Source of the DNA: an uncultured Algibacter sp.
GTDB taxonomy: Bacteria; Bacteroidota; Bacteroidia; Flavobacteriales; Flavobacteriaceae
Direction: 5' to 3'
DNA length: 47,758 nt
Assembly (NCBI RefSeq): GCF_947487605.1
Contig: NZ_CANKXK010000011.1
Location: forward strand, 1-47,758
How positions within the stretch are numbered: position 1 is the first letter of the stretch; the number at the start of each line of letters is the position of its first letter. Below, one piece after another: positions 41,086 through 47,758 of this stretch. A program made the translations under genes and the position numbers. The notes beneath the pieces were generated by a model that did no database searches, had not been told where the DNA came from, and saw nothing but the letters and a program-made list of their open reading frames with translations.

Positions 41086-41120
41086 AAAGTCTGTCGAATT
41101 TATTTGACAGGCTTTTTTTT
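41086..41120 (+). terminator. Terminator of the first cold-shock gene
   Basis: The arms AAAGTCTGTC and GACAGGCTTT pair at all positions with one G-T wobble around a 10-nt loop and run into eight T's. Confidence 0.85.
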
Positions 41121-41147
41121 ATTTATTATCTTTTCAAAGCATATTTT

Positions 41148-41176
41148 TTGCGAATAATAAATTGGCACTAAGTTTG
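41148..41176 (+). promoter_or_regulatory. Promoter of the second cold-shock gene
   Basis: TTG at 41148-41150, an 18-nt spacer and TAAGTTTG at 41169-41176 fit the Bacteroidota -33/-7 consensus. This is the clearest promoter in the window. The leader would be about 30 nt. Confidence 0.65.
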
Positions 41177-41211
41177 CAAAGTAATAAGTAATTAATTTAA
41201 TATTATTAAAC

Positions 41212-41403
41212 ATGAGTAAAGGAACAGTAAAATTTTTCAATGACTCCAAAGGGTTTGGTTTCATCATTGAAGAAGGTTCAAGTAAAGAACATTTTGTTCA
41301 CATTTCTGGATTAATTGACGAGATTCGCGAAGGTGATGAAGTTGAATTTGATTTACAGGAAGGTCGAAAAGGTCTAAATGCCGTAAACGTTAAAGTAATA
41401 TAA
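41212..41403 (+). CDS. Cold-shock domain protein, second copy
   Basis: A 63-residue cold-shock domain protein, about 90 percent identical to the copy 150 bp upstream; the main changes cluster at residues 19-24 (IEEGSS against VEDDNN). RNP motifs KGFGFIIE and HFVHIS are intact. It has its own promoter and terminator, so the two copies are separate transcription units from a tandem duplication and may respond to different conditions. Confidence 0.95.
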   Translation: MSKGTVKFFNDSKGFGFIIEEGSSKEHFVHISGLIDEIREGDEVEFDLQEGRKGLNAVNVKVI

Positions 41404-41428
41404 TATATTTATCACTTTACTAAAAAAG

Positions 41429-41455
41429 AAAAGCCTGCAAGTTGCAGGCTTTTTT
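41429..41455. terminator. Bidirectional terminator between csp and ndk
   Basis: AAAAGCCTGC and GCAGGCTTTT arms pair perfectly around AAGTT. T-rich tracts lie on both sides, so it can serve the cold-shock gene (plus) and ndk (minus). Confidence 0.85.
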
Positions 41456-41478
41456 AATAGTATTTTATTTCTATTTTA

Positions 41479-41898
41479 TTAAAACATCTCTCTTCCAGAA
41501 AAATGAAATGCACTTTCAATAGCAGCATTCTCATCACTATCGCTACCATGTACTGCATTCTCTCCCATAGAAGCTGCATATAACTTACGAATTGTTCCTT
41601 CAGCAGCATCCGCAGGATTAGTAGCTCCAATTAAGGTTCTAAAATCTTCTACTGCATTTTCTTTTTCCAAAACAGCAGCCACAATAGGTCCACGTGTCAT
41701 ATATTCTACTAACTCACCAAAAAACGGACGTTCGTTATGTATTGCATAAAATGTTTCAGCGTCTGCTTTTGTCATTTGAGTTAATTTCATTGCTACAATT
41801 CTAAACCCTGAAGCTGAAATTTTATCTAATATTGCGCCAATATGTCCTTTTTCGACTGCATCAGGCTTAAGCATTGTAAATGTTCTATTTGTTGCCAT
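41479..41898 (-). CDS. ndk: Nucleoside diphosphate kinase
   Basis: A 139-residue NDP kinase balancing nucleoside triphosphate pools. The start at 41898 ([18 protein letters not shown]) is preferred over an ATG eight codons upstream, since the family begins at the TFTMLKPD strand. The active-site histidine is in [15 protein letters not shown] (about 113-127), with [11 protein letters not shown] and the conserved [14 protein letters not shown]. It is a lone minus-strand gene between plus-strand units. Confidence 0.96.
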   Translation of the reverse strand: MATNRTFTMLKPDAVEKGHIGAILDKISASGFRIVAMKLTQMTKADAETFYAIHNERPFFGELVEYMTRGPIVAAVLEKENAVEDFRTLIGATNPADAAEGTIRKLYAASMGENAVHGSDSDENAAIESAFHFSGREMF

Positions 41899-41986
41899 TA
41901 TAATTTTATTATTTTTTTGCAAAAATAACTTATTTCACATTATAAACAAGTTTATCCAATTTTAAAAAATTGTATATTCGTCTTCT

Positions 41987-43006
41987 ATGAATACAGAAGA
42001 AATTGCTAGTATAAAACAACTACTTTTTACAAAAAAAAAGATAGTAATTGTACCACATAAAAACCCAGATGGAGATGCAGTTGGCTCTACACTTGCATTA
42101 TATCATTATCTTATTAAAAGCAACCATGACGCTGTGGTAATAGTGCCAAACGATTTTCCCGAATTCTTAAAATGGTTACCAGGAGAAAATTCTATTATAA
42201 GATATGATGCCCAAACAGAAACTTGTAATAGTTTAATTAATGCAGCCGATATTATTTTTACATTAGACTTTAACGCATTTCATAGAACAGGTAATATGGA
42301 ACCTGTTTTAACCGAAAGTAAAGGGCTAAAAATTATGATTGACCACCATCAAGCACCTGACGATTATGCCACTTATATGTTTAGTGATGTAGCCATGAGT
42401 TCAACCTGCGAAATGGTTTATCATTTTATCGATATGCTTGAAGACACTGGTAAAATTGATGCTACCATAGCAACTTGTCTTTATGTTGGTATTATGACAG
42501 ATACTGGTTCTTTCAGATTTAAATCGACCACAAGTACCACCCATAAAATTGTAGCGGAACTAATTGATAAAGGTGCTAACAATACTGAAATTCATAATAA
42601 TGTATACGATACTAATGGTTATGAGCGGTTACAACTTTTAGGATGTGCACTTAACAATTTAAAGGTGATTCCAGAATATAAGACCGCTTATATTTCTTTA
42701 TCTCAAGAAGAATTGCATCGATTTAATTACAAAAAGGGTGATACTGAAGGTGTTGTTAACTACGGTCTATCACTAAATAATGTGGTATTAGCAGCCATAT
42801 TTATTGAAGACAAACAAGAAGGTATTATTAAAATTTCGTTACGTTCTAAGGGAAACTTCTCGGTTAATGAATTATCCAGAACACATTTTAATGGTGGTGG
42901 ACATACCAATGCCGCTGGTGGGAAAAGCTACGAATCGTTAAACAATACAATTGAAAAATTTATTAGTATATTGCCTAGTTATAATAAAGCCCTGAATGAT
43001 GAATAA
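41987..43006 (+). CDS. DHH family phosphoesterase (NrnA-like oligoribonuclease/pAp phosphatase)
   Basis: A 339-residue DHH/DHHA1 protein. Metal-binding motifs are VPHKNPDGDAVGS (about 21-33), FTLDFNAFHRTG and the MIDHHQAP signature (about 116-123). The C-terminal DHHA1 domain has FNGGGHTNAAGGKS. NrnA-type members degrade short RNAs and pAp. Its stop overlaps the gldI start by 11 nt, which couples it to gliding and folding genes. The exact substrate is not shown by the sequence. Confidence 0.92.
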   Translation: MNTEEIASIKQLLFTKKKIVIVPHKNPDGDAVGSTLALYHYLIKSNHDAVVIVPNDFPEFLKWLPGENSIIRYDAQTETCNSLINAADIIFTLDFNAFHRTGNMEPVLTESKGLKIMIDHHQAPDDYATYMFSDVAMSSTCEMVYHFIDMLEDTGKIDATIATCLYVGIMTDTGSFRFKSTTSTTHKIVAELIDKGANNTEIHNNVYDTNGYERLQLLGCALNNLKVIPEYKTAYISLSQEELHRFNYKKGDTEGVVNYGLSLNNVVLAAIFIEDKQEGIIKISLRSKGNFSVNELSRTHFNGGGHTNAAGGKSYESLNNTIEKFISILPSYNKALNDE

Positions 43007-43547
43007 ACTAATAACCATAGTACTTGTAGCACTTTCGTTGGTAAGCTGCAAGGCTCCAGAAGCACGTAAACCTGTAACTGTTAAAACAGGTTCTTTTATC
43101 GATGCCTCTGTAGAAAGAAATATAAAATTAAATGCTCAAGAAAAATCAAGTATCACTAAAGTAATGGAGCAACAACCAGAAATGGACTTTATAGCTTCAG
43201 AAAGCGGGTTTTGGTATTACTATAATTCAAAATCTGAGATTGACTCTTTAAATACACCAAATTTTGGAGATATTATTGATTATAATTACAATGTTAAATC
43301 TCTTAATGGAACACTCGTATATTCAAAAGAAGACATACAAGCACAACGCTATGTTATGGATAAACAAGAGTTGTTTACTGGTTTAAGAGAAGGATTAAAA
43401 CTTATGAAAACTGGTGAAACTGTAACTTTCTTATTTCCTTCTCAAAAAGCCTACGGTTACTATGGCGACCAAAATAAAATTGGTAGTAATATGCCTTTAA
43501 TATGTGAAGTTACGGTACTCGCCATTAAAGAAAATCAATCTAATTAA
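42996..43547 (+). CDS. gldI: Gliding motility-associated peptidyl-prolyl isomerase GldI
   Basis: A 183-residue lipoprotein (lipobox LSLVSCKAP, Cys about 19) with a C-terminal FKBP-type PPIase domain (about 80-180; FGDIIDYNYNV, LKLMKTGETVTFLFPSQKAYGYYG, LICEVTVLAI). Length and layout agree with GldI, a lipoprotein needed for gliding motility in Flavobacterium. Two ATGs are adjacent (MMNK); either may start it. It begins inside the DHH gene. The cyclophilin-FKBP fusion gene begins 1 nt after its stop. Confidence 0.9.
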   Translation: MMNKLITIVLVALSLVSCKAPEARKPVTVKTGSFIDASVERNIKLNAQEKSSITKVMEQQPEMDFIASESGFWYYYNSKSEIDSLNTPNFGDIIDYNYNVKSLNGTLVYSKEDIQAQRYVMDKQELFTGLREGLKLMKTGETVTFLFPSQKAYGYYGDQNKIGSNMPLICEVTVLAIKENQSN

Positions 43548-43548
43548 T

Positions 43549-44676
43549 ATGAAGCAAATAGAGTGTTCAATAAAATTTTTAATAATTGTAATTCTTTTAA
43601 GCCTTACTTCCTGCAAAGCGCAGTACCCAAATCTTGAAGACGGTATTTATGCAGAATTTGTAACGACTAAAGGTATAATGGTTGCTAAATTAGAACACGA
43701 AAAAGTACCAGTAACGGTAGCTAATTTTGTTTCGTTAGCAGAAGGCACTAATACTATGGTCGACAGTATTTATAAAGGAAAAAAGTTTTATAATGGTTTA
43801 ACTTTTCATCGTGTTATGAATAATTTCATGATTCAGGGTGGCGACCCTTTGGCTAATGGTACTGGCAACCCAGGATATAAATTTAAAGACGAATTCCATC
43901 CTGACTTAAAACATGACAAACCAGGCATCTTATCAATGGCAAATCCTGGGAAAAACTCTAATGGTAGCCAGTTTTTTATCACTGAAATTCCAAAACCTCA
44001 TTTAGATAATATTCATAGTGTTTTTGGGGAATTAATAATTGGATTAGACATACAAGATTCTATATCGAATGTTAAAGTAGAACGCGGAAATAAACCAGTT
44101 CAAGATATCCTTATTGAAGAGTTAAATATTATAAGAAAAGGAAACAAAGCCAAATCTTTCAATGCGCCTGATATTTTTGAAAATCATTTTGCAGAAGCTG
44201 AACGTCTCGAAAAAGAAAAAGCAGCAAAAGCAGCAAATATTTTAAAAACTACAAAGAATAAATTCGCAAATCAAAGAGCTAAAGCCATAAAACTTCCATC
44301 TGGATTAGAATATTATATTACTGAAAATGGCAGTGGAAATCCGTTAAAGGAAACATCGAAAGCATTAACGCATTATGCCGTTTATTTTGAAGATGGCAAA
44401 CTACTTCAAACAAGTAAATTAGAAACGGCCGAAGCACTTGATGCTGTTAATGAAAGACAAAAAAAAGCTGGTGGTTACAAGCCTATTGAAGCAGATTGTG
44501 GACCAGACGCACGTATGATTCCTGGGTTTAAAGAAGGGTTACAGCAATTACACGTAGGCGATAAAGCTACATTGTTTATTCCTTATCATTTGGCATATGG
44601 AGAAGCTGGCGGCAATGGAATTCCACCTAAATCCAATATTATATTTGAAGTAGAAATTCTTGAACTTATAAAATAG
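43549..44676 (+). CDS. Dual-domain immunophilin: cyclophilin fused to FKBP
   Basis: A 375-residue lipoprotein from the start at 43549 (MKQIECSIKFL; lipobox LLSLTSCKAQ). An upstream GTG start would place a charged stretch before the signal peptide. Cyclophilin domain about 30-200: LTFHRVMNNFMIQGGDP, GILSMANPGKNSNGSQFFIT. A Lys/Ala-rich helical linker spans about 200-255. FKBP domain about 260-375: MIPGFKEGLQQLHVGDKATL, YGEAGGNGIPP, FEVEILEL. Fusions in this order are known as CFBP dual immunophilins. It follows gldI by 1 nt, so three PPIase domains are made from one mRNA for the periplasm or outer membrane. Confidence 0.92.
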   Translation: MKQIECSIKFLIIVILLSLTSCKAQYPNLEDGIYAEFVTTKGIMVAKLEHEKVPVTVANFVSLAEGTNTMVDSIYKGKKFYNGLTFHRVMNNFMIQGGDPLANGTGNPGYKFKDEFHPDLKHDKPGILSMANPGKNSNGSQFFITEIPKPHLDNIHSVFGELIIGLDIQDSISNVKVERGNKPVQDILIEELNIIRKGNKAKSFNAPDIFENHFAEAERLEKEKAAKAANILKTTKNKFANQRAKAIKLPSGLEYYITENGSGNPLKETSKALTHYAVYFEDGKLLQTSKLETAEALDAVNERQKKAGGYKPIEADCGPDARMIPGFKEGLQQLHVGDKATLFIPYHLAYGEAGGNGIPPKSNIIFEVEILELIK

Positions 44677-44691
44677 TTGTAATAAAAAATT

Positions 44692-45621
44692 ATGTATTTA
44701 TTAAAATTTGACTGGAATCCAGTAACAGGTATCGACATTATAGGTAATTTTAAATTACACTTTTACAGCCTTATGTGGGTGATAGCTTTTGTAATTGGTT
44801 GGTATATTATGAAGCGTATTTTTACTAAAGAAAAAATATCTTTAGACTATCTAGATCCGCTTTTTATCTATACAGTATTAGCAACTATGATTGGGGCGCG
44901 TCTTGGCCATGTACTCTTCTACCAATCAGAATTAATATCACAAGATTTTTTTAGCATTTTCTTACCTTTCAAATTTAAAGGTGGATTTGAATTTACTGGT
45001 TTTCAAGGCTTAGCTAGTCATGGTGCTGCCATTGGGATAATTATTGGCATGTATTTGTATCGAAAAAAATATAAGTACAAATCGCTCCTTTGGGTATTAG
45101 ATCGCGTCGTTATATCGGTCGCCTCTGGAGCAGTGTTTATAAGAATCGGCAATTTTATAAATTCTGAAATTATAGGTAAAGTAACCGATTCTAATATGGG
45201 AGTCCGATTTATTCAAGATTACTATTATAAAAGCCAAATTACACAATTAACAGGCATCAAAGATGTACAAAAAGCATACAATGCAGTAACAGATAATTCA
45301 CAGTTTCAAAGTTTATTGGAAGCAGTTCCATTTAGACATCCAGCTCAATTGTACGAATCGTTTTCATATATTTTTGTATTTTTAATACTATGGTATTTTT
45401 ATTCTAAAACCACAAAAAGAGATCAAACAGGTTTTCTTTTTGGCTTATTTTTACTACTTCTTTGGACCGTACGCTTCTTTGTAGAATTTGTTAAAGAACC
45501 TCAAGGTGACGAATATATTAACTGGCTGGGCTTTAATACAGGGCAATGGCTTAGTATTCCTTTTATTATTATTGGATTGTATTTTATGCTTATTTATAAG
45601 CCCAAAACGGTAGTGAATTAG
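44692..45621 (+). CDS. lgt: Prolipoprotein diacylglyceryl transferase
   Basis: A 309-residue inner-membrane enzyme with seven membrane helices that attaches diacylglycerol to the lipobox cysteine of prolipoproteins. Conserved blocks are GARLGHVLFY, FQGLASHGAAIGI (essential His region), the Lgt signature RIGNFINSEIIG (about 151-162) and HPAQLYESFSY. It sits between the CFBP lipoprotein and a DUF192 lipoprotein, both of which need this enzyme. Confidence 0.95.
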   Translation: MYLLKFDWNPVTGIDIIGNFKLHFYSLMWVIAFVIGWYIMKRIFTKEKISLDYLDPLFIYTVLATMIGARLGHVLFYQSELISQDFFSIFLPFKFKGGFEFTGFQGLASHGAAIGIIIGMYLYRKKYKYKSLLWVLDRVVISVASGAVFIRIGNFINSEIIGKVTDSNMGVRFIQDYYYKSQITQLTGIKDVQKAYNAVTDNSQFQSLLEAVPFRHPAQLYESFSYIFVFLILWYFYSKTTKRDQTGFLFGLFLLLLWTVRFFVEFVKEPQGDEYINWLGFNTGQWLSIPFIIIGLYFMLIYKPKTVVN

Positions 45622-45622
45622 T

Positions 45623-46114
45623 ATGACTAACAGAAATTTAAAATTAATTAATTACATACTTATTATAAGTATTCTATTTGCATATACTTCTTGTAAAGAC
45701 AATAAAAAACCAATAAAGCAAACCGAAGTTTTCTTCAAAAAAGAAGGCGAACTTACTTTGCATAAAATAACTTCAGACTCTACACAAATTAATTTAGACA
45801 TAGAGATTGCAGACACAGAATTTGAAAGACAAACTGGGTTAATGTATCGAAGTTCAATGCAAAACAATCAAGGGATGCTATTTGTTTTTGATGATGAACA
45901 AGAACGTTCATTTTACATGAAAAACACAAAAATTCCTTTGGACTTAATTTATGTAAACAGTGATTTAAAAATTGTAAGTTTTCAAAAGAATGCACAACCT
46001 TTAAACGAAACATCTCTCCCGTCCAATGCTCCAGCCAAATATGTTATAGAAGTTAATGCTGGTTTATCTAATAATTGGCTGCTTTCTGTTGGAGATAGTT
46101 TATCTTTTAAATAA
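45623..46114 (+). CDS. DUF192 family lipoprotein
   Basis: A 163-residue lipoprotein (lipobox ILFAYTSCKD, Cys about 24) with a DUF192 domain in its C-terminal 110 residues. Conserved stretches are RQTGLMYRSSMQNNQGMLFVF, FYMKNTKIPLDLIYV and NAPAKYVIEVNAG. Family members are small beta proteins of unknown role. It starts one base after the lgt stop codon, so it is co-translated with the enzyme that lipidates it. Confidence 0.88.
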   Translation: MTNRNLKLINYILIISILFAYTSCKDNKKPIKQTEVFFKKEGELTLHKITSDSTQINLDIEIADTEFERQTGLMYRSSMQNNQGMLFVFDDEQERSFYMKNTKIPLDLIYVNSDLKIVSFQKNAQPLNETSLPSNAPAKYVIEVNAGLSNNWLLSVGDSLSFK

Positions 46115-46207
46115 AGAAACTACAACTAATAAAATTTACTTTACATAAAAAACTTTAGGTTAGCGTTATTTTCTATGAAATAATTTGAAGTTAAAAAAAA
46201 CATCCTA

Positions 46208-47113
46208 CTAACCTAACAAATCCTCCAAGGCAGGTTTTAAATGATGAAATTTAAAATAGAACCCTTTGTTTTCAATTTTTTTAGAGCTTACACGTTGGCT
46301 ATCGTATAATAACGTGTACATCTCCCCTAAAATAAATTTCATAAAAACCTTAGGAATATTAGGCAGAAAAAGAGGTCTCTTTAAAACAGTCGCTATTGTT
46401 TTAGTTAACTCATTATTAGTTACTGGATTTGGTGCCACACCATTATAAATACCTGATATATTTTTTTCTAAAACATATAAAAACATACTTGCTAAATCTT
46501 GAACATGTATCCATGATTGCCATTGTTTTCCAGTACCAAAAGAAGCTCCCAATCCAAACTTAATAGGCTTAACCATTTCTTGTAAGGCTCCTCCATTATT
46601 AGATAAAACTAATCCAATTCTAATTTTAGAAACAGTGATATTAAAATCTAAAAAACCATCGACTGCTTTTTCCCATGACTGTACTACCCTGCCTAAAAAA
46701 GCTTCACTATACTTATTAGAAGATTGATCGTAATAGTTGATAAGTGAATCTGAGTAAATACCAATGGCACTAGCCGAAATAATTTGCTTTATGGAATGTG
46801 TTTCACCCTTTAAACTATTAATTAGAAGTTCTGTTGATGCTATTCTGCTAGACAAAATTTCTTTTTTATAAGATGTTGTCCAACGTTTTGAAACACTTGC
46901 ACCAGATAAATGAATTATTGCATCAACGCCTTTAAAACAATTTTCATCTATTTCTTGCTTATTTGGATTCCAATAAAAACCTTGATAATCATCTTTTTGT
47001 TGAATTTTAGAAACTCTTGTAGTTAAGTAATTTACCTTAATGTCTTTTTCGCGACATAGCTTAACAATCTCTTGTCCAACAAGTCCTGTAGCTCCTGTAA
47101 TTAAAACGCGCAT
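46208..47113 (-). CDS. TIGR01777 family epimerase/oxidoreductase (YfcH/SulA-like)
   Basis: A 301-residue extended short-chain dehydrogenase-like protein. The Rossmann motif is LITGATGLVGQEIV at the N-terminus; family blocks are IIHLSGASVSKRW, SASAIGIYSD, KIRIGLVLSNNGGAL, GTGKQWQSWIHVQDLA and YNGVAPNPVTNNELTKTIA. It lacks the canonical YxxxK catalytic pair; YSDSLINYYD occupies that region. The substrate is unknown. It is a single gene on the minus strand. Confidence 0.9.
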   Translation of the reverse strand: MRVLITGATGLVGQEIVKLCREKDIKVNYLTTRVSKIQQKDDYQGFYWNPNKQEIDENCFKGVDAIIHLSGASVSKRWTTSYKKEILSSRIASTELLINSLKGETHSIKQIISASAIGIYSDSLINYYDQSSNKYSEAFLGRVVQSWEKAVDGFLDFNITVSKIRIGLVLSNNGGALQEMVKPIKFGLGASFGTGKQWQSWIHVQDLASMFLYVLEKNISGIYNGVAPNPVTNNELTKTIATVLKRPLFLPNIPKVFMKFILGEMYTLLYDSQRVSSKKIENKGFYFKFHHLKPALEDLLG

Positions 47114-47235
47114 TTTCTTTTTTTATAAAATTACAAAATGACAAGTAAGATAACTAGGGTTTTGTATTAGGTTTAACAGAAAAATATAGGTGGCTACCAA
47201 TTTTTAAATTTCTAACTATTGTATTTCATTACATA

Positions 47236-47758
47236 CTATTTAGTGGCTCGTAGCATTTCTCTTTTACCTGGCGGACCAGGAAGCTTTTCAACACTAAAGC
47301 CCACTGCTTGCATAGCACGACGCACACTCCCTTTTGCAGAGTAAGTTACCAAAACTCCTTTTTGTTTTAGTGCATTATACATTTTTTTAAAAACCTTCTC
47401 TGTCCATAATTCTGGTTGTACTCTTGCTCCAAAGGCATCAAAATAAATGATGTTAAACTTATTTATATCCTCAACTTCATCAAAAAATTTCTTCTGCTTT
47501 AACAATGAAAAACAAGATGTTATTTGGTGCTTTTCTTCCCAAAATATACTATGTAGCTTTTTAAAATACTCTTGACTTTTATCAAAATTCAACTCCTTAG
47601 CGTAGTTCAATTGGTTTATCTCTTTCATGGTAACAGGATATCCCTCAACTCCAGCGTAATCAATATGAATAGCTAACTTTTCTGCTTCCAATAAAGAGAT
47701 AAATGCATTTAGTCCTGTACCAAAACCTATCTCTAAAATAGAAACACCCTCACGAGAT
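47236..47758 (-). CDS. mnmD: tRNA 5-(methylaminomethyl)-2-thiouridine methyltransferase MnmD, 5' end beyond window
   Basis: The frame stays open to the end of the window, giving at least 174 residues; the N-terminus (about 45-60 residues) lies beyond it. The SAM-binding loop VSILEIGFGTGLNAF is at the very edge. Further motifs are NIIYFDAFGARVQPELWT and the C-terminal GSVRRAMQAVGFSVEKLPGPPGKREML, which are strong MnmD/MnmC-N features. It methylates the wobble uridine of certain tRNAs. The oxidase half of E. coli MnmC is not fused, since the protein ends after the methyltransferase domain. Confidence 0.92.
   Translation of the reverse strand, partial: SREGVSILEIGFGTGLNAFISLLEAEKLAIHIDYAGVEGYPVTMKEINQLNYAKELNFDKSQEYFKKLHSIFWEEKHQITSCFSLLKQKKFFDEVEDINKFNIIYFDAFGARVQPELWTEKVFKKMYNALKQKGVLVTYSAKGSVRRAMQAVGFSVEKLPGPPGKREMLRATK

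Noticed and set aside
46157-46215. TAGGTTAG/CTAACCTA inverted repeat as a terminator after the DUF192 gene
   Set aside because: The 8-bp arms are over 40 nt apart with no T-run directly after the right arm; support is too weak.

Overview
The window looks like a chromosomal segment of a marine-type member of the Flavobacteriaceae (Bacteroidota). The DNA is AT-rich. It carries lineage-typical genes (gldI, DUF6452/DUF6048, DUF5683, WbqC, DUF6122 and DUF721 families, a methylmalonyl-CoA mutase pair) and Bacteroidota-type -7 boxes (TAnnTTTG), with few recognisable Shine-Dalgarno sequences. Most genes are housekeeping genes in short operons.

Layout: 0.1-2.9 kb holds ornithine aminotransferase (with an unexplained structured-looking leader), an ECF sigma factor with a small membrane partner, and an SRPBCC protein, all on the minus strand. 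3.0-8.4 kb holds rlmD, a lipoprotein/outer-membrane-like pair, ychF (minus) and a carboxypeptidase-regulatory-domain protein. 8.8-12.8 kb holds a second ECF sigma/membrane-protein pair facing a pseudouridine synthase and a type IA topoisomerase. 12.9-20.7 kb is the accessory part. A nitrite-assimilation cluster (nirB, nirD, DUF4202, a NIT/PilJ-type histidine kinase) and an orphan GH26 glycosidase lie between two 5'-truncated gene remnants, a MauG-type cytochrome c peroxidase and an FdhF/YdeP-type molybdopterin oxidoreductase.

20.7-21.2 kb holds the most unusual structure. An intact tRNA-Pro(TGG) is preceded, in its direction of transcription, by a tiny GIY-YIG nuclease gene whose stop codon lies inside the tRNA. 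Before that comes a truncated copy of the 5' two-thirds of the same tRNA, still behind a good promoter box. This looks like a homing-type nuclease cassette inserted in a tRNA gene and flanked by a direct repeat of about 62 bp.

21.4-26.5 kb is a udk-divIC-mutA-lipoprotein-mutB operon. 26.6-32.3 kb is parA-parB-DUF5683-dapB-lepB-wbqC-DUF6122, with a 76-bp palindromic repeat between lepB and wbqC. 32.4-39.2 kb is on the minus strand: an EEP-family nuclease/phosphatase, a broken four-helix-bundle (S23) gene, two tandem rhomboid proteases, mutL, two small paralogous membrane proteins, ribH and a TPR protein. 39.4-46.1 kb is on the plus strand: recF, a DUF721 gene, two cold-shock genes, (ndk on minus), a DHH phosphoesterase, gldI, a cyclophilin-FKBP fusion, lgt and a DUF192 lipoprotein. 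The window ends with a TIGR01777 epimerase and the 3' part of mnmD on the minus strand.

Small dispersed repeats and hairpins lie in several intergenic gaps, most densely in the 323-bp gap that splits nirB from nirD. All assignments come from reading motifs and context; no database search was run.
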